Origin: GCA-2719315 sp964448645
GTDB lineage: Bacteria > Bacteroidota > Bacteroidia > Flavobacteriales > Flavobacteriaceae
DNA: 8,395 nucleotides
Direction of reading: 5' to 3'
NCBI GenBank assembly: GCA_964448645.1
Contig: CAYUZY010000086.1
Coordinates: forward strand, 1-8,395
Both the position numbers and the translations under genes were made by a program. Of this stretch, positions 1-5,616 are shown piece by piece (the first letter of the stretch is position 1; each line of letters begins with the position of its first letter). Under the pieces are notes generated by a model. It made no database searches, had not been told where the DNA came from, and saw only the letters and a program-made list of their open reading frames with translations.

Positions 1-482
1 AATTAATTATTGGTTCTGAATATATTGAACCTGGCATAGAAATTATTTTTGAGGGAGCAATTAAGGATGTAATTATTCCAATTAACACTAATTTGAATCA
101 AGATCAAACTAACATTCATATTGAAGCAAGAGTAAATTGGGGTAATAAAGATATACCAAAGGGAGCCCCAAAAGGAGGTTACATACCTTATCTAAGGATA
201 AATTCTATAATTACAAATCAATCAAACGGACTTAAAACATTTATTGATCTTATACCTCATTTAAATTTAATTGATAATTTTCATTATGCGAGAAACATTT
301 CCCTGCCTGGTGAAATAGACGATCTTTACACTGTTGAATTTATGGTAAATGGCCCTTCAAAATATGATTTAGCGTATCATAAAGATTGGGTTGAGAAATA
401 TGAAAATAAATTTATTGAGGATAAAAAGTTTAGGTATCGGGATATTGATTTTAAAGTAATAGCAAAATCGTCAAGAAAGTAA
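1..482 (+). CDS. Periplasmic P19/Tp34-like iron-transport family protein (5' end missing)
   Basis: The reading frame is open from the left edge (first full codon at base 3) to TAA at 480-482, giving 159 visible codons. The first ATG-like codon inside it (TTG at 93) lies mid-domain, so the true start is upstream of the window. The protein resembles the P19/Tp34 family (Pfam Fe2+ transport protein), small periplasmic metal-binding proteins that help iron uptake, often beside FTR1-type permeases. Visible family-like landmarks, in order, are the N-terminal IEIIFEGAI strand, NIHIEA (visible residues 37-42), GGYIPYL (58-64), LIPH (83-86), HYARNISLPG (94-103), YTVEFMVNGP and a C-terminal H-x-x-W. 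Histidines 39, 86, 94 and 126 are candidate metal ligands. The match is by remembered motif pattern, not by search, so the family call is moderate. Upstream partners, and any signal peptide, lie outside the window. Its stop faces that of the minus-strand permease. Confidence 0.6.
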   Translation, partial: LIIGSEYIEPGIEIIFEGAIKDVIIPINTNLNQDQTNIHIEARVNWGNKDIPKGAPKGGYIPYLRINSIITNQSNGLKTFIDLIPHLNLIDNFHYARNISLPGEIDDLYTVEFMVNGPSKYDLAYHKDWVEKYENKFIEDKKFRYRDIDFKVIAKSSRK

Positions 483-488
483 GATTAC
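483..488. other. Six-base gap between convergent stop codons
   Basis: Only GATTAC separates the TAA of the P19/Tp34-like gene from the TAA of the permease gene. No GC-rich hairpin followed by a T-run is visible on either strand near the junction, so the two transcripts probably overlap at their 3' ends or end by a factor-dependent route. Confidence 0.8.
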
Positions 489-1496
489 TTAAATTAATTT
501 TGAAAGTATTATTAATATTAAACCTATAATAAAAAAAACAAACATTAGTGTTATTAATATATTTGTTCCCTTTGGGGCATTTTTAAATTCTTTCCATACA
601 AAAACTCCCCAAGCTGCTGCAACCATAGTTGCTCCTTGGCCTAAACCATATGATATAGCGTAACCAGCTTTTTCACTGGAAAGCATACTTAGCGACATTC
701 CTATACACCAAATAATTCCACCAAGCACTCCAACAAGATGTGTTTTAGTATTTCCATTTTTAAAATAATCAAAATACGAAACTCGATTACCATCAATGGG
801 TTTATACATGAAATAACTATTCCATAAAAAATTTGATAGAAAAATTCCAATAGAAAAAATAAAGACAGCACTATAAGGTGTGAATAAACCTTCTTGAGGA
901 TTTATAAAATCATTTGACATTGAAGATGCAACGAATCTATAGAAAAAACCCATTAATACTCCCCCAAGAATCGAAATTAAAATTCCTTTTGATGGTGTAT
1001 TTTTTTTATTTGAAAATGATAATTTTCTGTAAGCTAATGCATCTAAAATAATTGCTATAGTAACAATTAGTACTCCAATAAATAGTATTAATGGGTTTCC
1101 AATTGGTGTGGCTATATAATTAATTAATACACCTAGAACCAGCGCAATTCCAATTCCTACTGGAAAAGCGACAGCCATTCCAGCTATACTAATTGCGGCT
1201 ACAATTAAGAGATTTGCAAGATTAAAAATTACACCACCTATAAGAGCTGAAATATAAGAACTTGTATTTGCTTGTGATAAGTCTTGAATAAAAGATCTCC
1301 CTTCATCACCATTACTTCCTAGAGTTAGTCCAAAAAAAAGCGAGAGAACAATTACTCCAATGCAATAATCCCAATAAAATAAGGGAAAAGACCAAGAGTC
1401 TTTAGATAGTTTTTGAGTATTTGCCCAAGACCCCCAACATAGCATTGTTATAAAACATAAAAAAACAGCTAATCCGTAACTTTCAACTATGAACAT
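489..1496 (-). CDS. Ten-helix sugar/ureide permease-like transporter (DMT superfamily, GRP/ureide permease type)
   Basis: This 335-residue hydrophobic protein has about ten predicted membrane helices (roughly residues 5-24, 43-60, 80-98, 103-123, 135-153, 170-190, 207-225, 254-272, 280-299 and 311-333), as expected for drug/metabolite-superfamily carriers. The N-terminus, with VESYGLAV, CWGSW and the YWDY motif at 41-44, resembles the plant ureide permease family and the bacterial glucose/ribose porters. It has no signal peptide beyond the first helix and should sit in the inner membrane as a secondary carrier. The ATG at 1494-1496 lies inside the end of rbsK (14-base overlap), which argues for translational coupling and a shared substrate, most simply ribose or a ribose-containing compound. 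Substrate specificity cannot be read from the sequence: a ureide, nucleobase-like compound or another sugar is possible. There is no Shine-Dalgarno sequence. It is the last gene of the run. Confidence 0.78.
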   Translation of the reverse strand: MFIVESYGLAVFLCFITMLCWGSWANTQKLSKDSWSFPLFYWDYCIGVIVLSLFFGLTLGSNGDEGRSFIQDLSQANTSSYISALIGGVIFNLANLLIVAAISIAGMAVAFPVGIGIALVLGVLINYIATPIGNPLILFIGVLIVTIAIILDALAYRKLSFSNKKNTPSKGILISILGGVLMGFFYRFVASSMSNDFINPQEGLFTPYSAVFIFSIGIFLSNFLWNSYFMYKPIDGNRVSYFDYFKNGNTKTHLVGVLGGIIWCIGMSLSMLSSEKAGYAISYGLGQGATMVAAAWGVFVWKEFKNAPKGTNILITLMFVFFIIGLILIILSKLI

Positions 1497-2412
1497 ATTT
1501 TATAAATTTATTATTTAAATCATTTATTGAAGGTGCAGAAGATTGAGCTCCTAGTTTTGTGACAGAATAGGTAGCAGCATTATTTGCAAATTCAATACTT
1601 GTTAGCATATCCATTTTCATTGACAATCCTGCTATAAGTGCACCATTAAATGTATCTCCTGCTGCAGTTGTGTCTTTGACCTTTACTTTATTTGTAGGAA
1701 TTAGACCTTCAAAACTTGAAGACTTATAAAATGCCCCTTTTTCTCCCATAGTTATTATGATATTTTGTATTCCTTTATCTATTAGAATTTCTGAAGCCTT
1801 TTTAGCAGAGTCTTTATCTTTAACCTCAATTCCAGAAAGATATTGAGTTTCAGTTTCATTTGGTGTTATAGTATTAACTAAACTTAAATGGTAATCACTT
1901 ATTTTTTGAAAGGGAGCGGGATTTAAAATAAGTTTAACATTTAATTCATTACACATTTCAATTAAGTATTCTACAACAATTAAGGGAATTTCCAATTGCA
2001 CTAAAACATAATCAGAAGAGTTTAATTTTTTTTTAAGAAAATCAACATCTTTTATAGTTAAAGAATTATTTGATCCAGGTGCAACAGAAATAGAATTTTC
2101 ACCTTTTTTATCTACCATAATTATTGCTACTCCGGATGGATTTTTTTTATCAATTTTTATAAAACTCGTATTAATACCTATGTTTTTAAAATTTTTAATA
2201 GCTTTTTTACCAAACATATCATTTCCAAGTTTAGTAATAAAAGTCACATCAGCTCCTAATTTACATGCAGAAACTGCTTGATTTGCTCCTTTTCCTCCAG
2301 GATTCATTAGAAAAGTATCTCCAATAACGGTTTCTCCAGGTTTTGGTAGAAAAGTTGATTTTACTAACATATCTGTATTAGAACTTCCAATAACATAGAT
2401 TTTAGATTTCAT
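1483..2412 (-). CDS. rbsK: Ribokinase (PfkB family)
   Basis: RbsK phosphorylates D-ribose with ATP to ribose 5-phosphate in the cytoplasm, feeding the pentose phosphate pathway and nucleotide synthesis. From the ATG at 2410-2412 the product is 309 residues, a typical ribokinase length. PfkB/ribokinase landmarks are complete: N-terminal GSSNTD (9-14), the substrate-binding GGKGANQA (39-46), E141 in the ligand region, NPAP (164-167), TPNE (183-186), and the anion-hole/catalytic motif DTTAAGDTFNGA (247-258) with D253 as the predicted base. The C-terminal GAQSSAP resembles the monovalent-cation and nucleotide end of ribokinases. A TTG start at 2434-2436 would add eight residues overlapping the upstream gene; I prefer the ATG because it begins directly at the family's first strand and lies one base after the upstream stop (TAG-A-ATG), a reinitiation arrangement. 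All key residues are present. Another PfkB sugar substrate cannot be excluded, but the motifs favour ribose. Confidence 0.93.
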   Translation of the reverse strand: MKSKIYVIGSSNTDMLVKSTFLPKPGETVIGDTFLMNPGGKGANQAVSACKLGADVTFITKLGNDMFGKKAIKNFKNIGINTSFIKIDKKNPSGVAIIMVDKKGENSISVAPGSNNSLTIKDVDFLKKKLNSSDYVLVQLEIPLIVVEYLIEMCNELNVKLILNPAPFQKISDYHLSLVNTITPNETETQYLSGIEVKDKDSAKKASEILIDKGIQNIIITMGEKGAFYKSSSFEGLIPTNKVKVKDTTAAGDTFNGALIAGLSMKMDMLTSIEFANNAATYSVTKLGAQSSAPSINDLNNKFIKYVHS

Positions 2413-2413
2413 T

Positions 2414-3973
2414 CTAACTTTTTCTTTGATATACAATAAGATTGTCTAGTCTTAGATATGCCTTTTTATTGGGATTAAGAATTTTTATATTTAAAGTATG
2501 ATCTCCTTCTTCTAATTCATATTTAAAAAATAATTCATGAGCTCTTTCAATAAAATATATGGGTAGACTCATAGTTTTTATTAATTCCCCATCAATTCTA
2601 AATTCAACTTCATAGCTAAAATTATTTAAAGTTTCATTTTTTTCAATCATTGCATATTTTGAATCAATTTCCTTATCCAGATTTCTTGATTCTCCTCTTA
2701 AAACAATTCCAATTCCATTAAATTTTATATCTATTTCTTGTTTGTCATTAAATTTGATTTTTTTATCAACTTTAATGTTTTTTGACAATTCATAACCAGG
2801 AAAATTTTCTTCATAAGGTGCAACTATATTTTTTTGTTTTTTTATTTGAAATGAATTATCTAAAACCTTACCACCATTTCTAATAATCATTTCCTCAGCA
2901 TGCTTATAGCTAATTTTATAAACATCATTTAAAGACATATTGGTAAATTGAAAATTTATATCTTCAATTTCTTCTAATCCTTTAAGCCAAAAGTCAGGGA
3001 TATTACTAAACCCCTTAACAGTAGCAAGGATACCCATTGCTGTGGCAGGATTACAATCTGAATCTTGACCAGCTCTTGTTGAAATATCTAATGTTTTATC
3101 AAAGTCATCTTCTCCATATAAAAGGCCAAGAACTACATAGGCAGAATTAATTTTTGCATCAATATTAAAGTCTCTATAGGCACCGTCTGGACATCCTATA
3201 TCGTTACCCCATTTTTTCTCAATTAAACTCCAATTTTTTTTCCAATCATTAGGATTTTCTTTGTGCCATTTAATAACATCGGATATACATTTATGAAATG
3301 TACTTTTTTCAGGTATTAGTTTTAATGAATTATCAATTATTTTTTTTATATCATTTTCAATAAAAGCATTACTATACATCGCTGCAACAAAAACACCACC
3401 ATAATATCCATCTCCATAATTCATTATATGCCCGACTTTATCGCATATTTCTAGTGCAGAATTTGGCATTCCTGGATTCATTATTCCAGCAAAATCAGCT
3501 TCAATTTGAAAATCAATGTCGTCAGCGTGAGGATTGTTTATCCAATGACCAGATTCAGGAGCGTTTATTCCATTTAGATAATTATATCTTCCTTGTTGAT
3601 TAGCATGCCATAACCAATATTTTGATTCCGAGTAAGCTTTTAAATGAGAAGAAGCAGGAGCATCAAATCCTTCTTTTTCTAAAACATCAACAAAAGTTAG
3701 ATCCATGTATATATCATCATAAAGTCCAGGTGCATATTTCATCATATTTATAAGAGTAGAATCTGTCCATTCTATTTTTATACTATCAGGTATAATTCTT
3801 TTTAAATATCTAAATTCTGTTGGACCTCCAAAGGTCACTCCAATTGTTTGGGCTGCCCAAGCACCTTTAATTTTGTCTTTAAGTTCTTTTTTGGAAATTT
3901 CATGAAATTCTGAATTAATAATATCACAATTAGAGAAAAAAATCAGTAAAATAAAAAGATAAAAGTTTTTCAT
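2414..3973 (-). CDS. Exported ADP-ribosylglycohydrolase-family lipoprotein with C-terminal beta-rich domain
   Basis: This 519-residue protein starts with a short lipoprotein-type signal: K2, a hydrophobic stretch at 4-13, then FSNC with C16 as the probable lipidated cysteine. Residues about 27-365 resemble the all-helical ADP-ribosylglycohydrolase (ARH/DraG) fold, whose members cleave N- or O-glycosidic bonds to ribose using a binuclear Mg site. Likely metal-site motifs are the acidic DDIYMDL (86-92) near the N-terminus and AGQDSDCNPATAMG (301-314), which matches the family's GxDxDxxxA pattern with Cys/Asn where Thr is usual. HADDIDFQIEADFAG (149-163) is a further conserved-looking acidic stretch. 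Residues about 395-519 alternate short strands, ending LRLDNLIVYQ, and look like a carbohydrate-binding-type beta-sandwich. Most family members are cytoplasmic, so export suggests an extracytoplasmic ribofuranoside substrate rather than ADP-ribosylated protein; that is inference. It lies 29 bases after the GH28-like gene and one base before rbsK. Confidence 0.8.
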   Translation of the reverse strand: MKNFYLFILLIFFSNCDIINSEFHEISKKELKDKIKGAWAAQTIGVTFGGPTEFRYLKRIIPDSIKIEWTDSTLINMMKYAPGLYDDIYMDLTFVDVLEKEGFDAPASSHLKAYSESKYWLWHANQQGRYNYLNGINAPESGHWINNPHADDIDFQIEADFAGIMNPGMPNSALEICDKVGHIMNYGDGYYGGVFVAAMYSNAFIENDIKKIIDNSLKLIPEKSTFHKCISDVIKWHKENPNDWKKNWSLIEKKWGNDIGCPDGAYRDFNIDAKINSAYVVLGLLYGEDDFDKTLDISTRAGQDSDCNPATAMGILATVKGFSNIPDFWLKGLEEIEDINFQFTNMSLNDVYKISYKHAEEMIIRNGGKVLDNSFQIKKQKNIVAPYEENFPGYELSKNIKVDKKIKFNDKQEIDIKFNGIGIVLRGESRNLDKEIDSKYAMIEKNETLNNFSYEVEFRIDGELIKTMSLPIYFIERAHELFFKYELEEGDHTLNIKILNPNKKAYLRLDNLIVYQRKS

Positions 3974-4002
3974 AACAGTAGTTTTTTAATAAGATAAATA
4001 TA

Positions 4003-5607
4003 TTATTTTGTTATTGTAATGTTTTTTGTGTTTTCCTGTTCTAAAAGATTATATTCCTTGGGTGTTTCGCAGTTTTTTAATAGTGTTTTATTGCCATTTG
4101 AAAGTTTTATTGTACTAAGTTTTTGATTTTTTGGACCAGGCTGACCATAAAAATCATTTATAATTAAATCACTAAAATTTATTATTTCTATTGCGTGAGT
4201 GTAAAAATTCGGTAATTCATTATCCCACTTTAATTTGAATTTTTCAATTTCTATATTTTTTAAATTTTGACCGTAAATAGGAGAAATATCAAATTTAAAA
4301 ACTGAATAATCTAAAGAATAACTGGGTCTTATATCAAGATTACCTCCATAGGTTTTAGTGTATGGGCCATTATTTATTGTTAAATCAATGTTTTGAAATT
4401 TTATATTATTAATTAAATCATTTTTTTCTGCATAAATTAATATTCCACTTCCTGAATTTGCTTTAATATTTGAAAAATAAATTTTATTAATTTTTCCAGC
4501 AATTCCATCATTTGTGTTTTTAATAGAAGAAATATGAATAGGTTCTCCTCTTCCCCACCATCCTCCAGAATGAATTCTAGTATTAATTTTAATGTTTTTA
4601 AAAATAATATTTTCTATTGAACTATTATTTCTAGAAAAAATTCCTATACCTCTATTTGAAGAATCAATAATAATATTATTAAAAACAACATTTTTTATTG
4701 CATTTTCACCATAACCAACTCTTATAGCAGAAGATCTTGATTTTAATTTACAATCATTAATTTTTATGTTTTCAGAAATTTTTGATTTATTTCCGAATTT
4801 ATAATCAATGTTTTTATCTCCAGATGTGAAACCAGTTACAATTATTGCATCATCACCAGCTGTTACATTACATTTAGATATTTCAACATTTCTCGATGAG
4901 GTAATATGTATTCCATCATTATTTGGAATAAATAGATTATTATCTATTACAATTTTATGAATATTAATATTTTCACTTCCACCAATTCTGATTGTCCATT
5001 TTGGAGAATATTCTAAATAAAGGTCATTAATTTTTATATTTCTTGAATTACTAATTGTAATAAGGTGACCAGGTCTTTCATCATAATCTACTGGACCATC
5101 TTCAATATTTTCGTTTGACATATATTTTTCTCCTTGTCTAGTTAATCTACTTTCATTTTTTGACCAACGAAAACGTTTTTTAAAATTCATGAATAAAGAG
5201 GCATTACCTTTAATTTTACCATTACCTGAAATAGAGACATTTTCAATATTATTAGCAAAAAAAATACCAGCATAATTAATTCCTGAATAATAATATCCAT
5301 CTGGCATTATCATATAATCAGATATATTTTTACTTCCAATAATTTCAGCTCCTGATTCTAGTTTTATACTTACATTTGATAGTAATCTAATAGTGCCTGT
5401 TAAGAACTTACCTTTTGGAATTAAAATAGTACCCCCTCCATTTTTATTACATTCAATTATAGTTTGATTGATTACTTTTGTGTTAAGATAAACACCATTC
5501 CCAACAGCTCCGAATTTAATAATATTGTATATTTTATCAGAAGCATTAATGTCAAGAAAAAAAAAGAAAAATATTAGAACTAAAATTTTAAATTTAACAA
5601 AGTTCAT
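4003..5607 (-). CDS. Exported GH28-like right-handed beta-helix protein (polygalacturonase fold)
   Basis: This 534-residue protein has a Sec signal peptide: basic residues at K5 and K7, a hydrophobic core at about 8-19, and probable cleavage near A22. After it, YNIIKFGAVGNG (27-38) is the usual opening of pectate-lyase-like beta-helix enzymes, followed by GGGTILIPKG and long Asn/Ile-rich parallel beta-helix turns (about 70-480). GH28 enzymes hydrolyse polygalacturonan or related pectic chains by inversion. The acidic triad is visible: NND at 229-231 and GDD at 251-253, with D231 to D252/D253 spaced 21 and 22 residues as I recall for fungal polygalacturonases. The usual GHG histidine position reads SSA (292-294) and the RxK position reads GIF (322-324), so ordinary polygalacturonase activity is doubtful. 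GGWWGRGEPIHIS (348-360) is a distinctive stretch. It starts 9 bases after the aconitase stop, with no Shine-Dalgarno sequence. Specificity is unknown: a GH28 subgroup acting on another glycan, or a binding or lyase-like protein. Confidence 0.85.
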   Translation of the reverse strand: MNFVKFKILVLIFFFFFLDINASDKIYNIIKFGAVGNGVYLNTKVINQTIIECNKNGGGTILIPKGKFLTGTIRLLSNVSIKLESGAEIIGSKNISDYMIMPDGYYYSGINYAGIFFANNIENVSISGNGKIKGNASLFMNFKKRFRWSKNESRLTRQGEKYMSNENIEDGPVDYDERPGHLITISNSRNIKINDLYLEYSPKWTIRIGGSENINIHKIVIDNNLFIPNNDGIHITSSRNVEISKCNVTAGDDAIIVTGFTSGDKNIDYKFGNKSKISENIKINDCKLKSRSSAIRVGYGENAIKNVVFNNIIIDSSNRGIGIFSRNNSSIENIIFKNIKINTRIHSGGWWGRGEPIHISSIKNTNDGIAGKINKIYFSNIKANSGSGILIYAEKNDLINNIKFQNIDLTINNGPYTKTYGGNLDIRPSYSLDYSVFKFDISPIYGQNLKNIEIEKFKLKWDNELPNFYTHAIEIINFSDLIINDFYGQPGPKNQKLSTIKLSNGNKTLLKNCETPKEYNLLEQENTKNITITK

Positions 5608-5616
5608 CTGTTAAAC

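Larger units (their letters stand above)
489..5607 (-). other. Predicted four-gene catabolic operon (GH28-like, ARH-like lipoprotein, rbsK, permease)
   Basis: Four same-strand genes are separated by 29 and 1 bases and then overlap by 14, so co-transcription is very likely. Predicted locations run from exported enzyme and lipoprotein to inner-membrane carrier to cytoplasmic kinase, which fits uptake of a pentose released outside the cytoplasm. The promoter is not obvious: no TAnnTTTG box was found in the 29-base gap at 3974-4002 or the 9-base gap at 5608-5616, so transcription may come from acn or from a site inside it. No transcription factor, SusC/SusD or TonB-dependent receptor gene accompanies the group. 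Confidence 0.75.

Noticed and set aside
93..482. Complete small gene starting at TTG 93
   Set aside because: The frame stays open to base 3 and the upstream codons continue the family-like sequence, so this is an internal codon of a truncated gene.
500..545. TTAATATTA-type palindrome near the permease 3' end as a terminator
   Set aside because: It is a short pure A/T palindrome inside coding sequence, with no GC stem and no convincing T-run in the right place.
2413..2436. TTG start giving ribokinase eight extra residues
   Set aside because: The extension overlaps the upstream gene and adds residues before the family's first strand; the ATG at 2410-2412 gives the standard 309-residue length.
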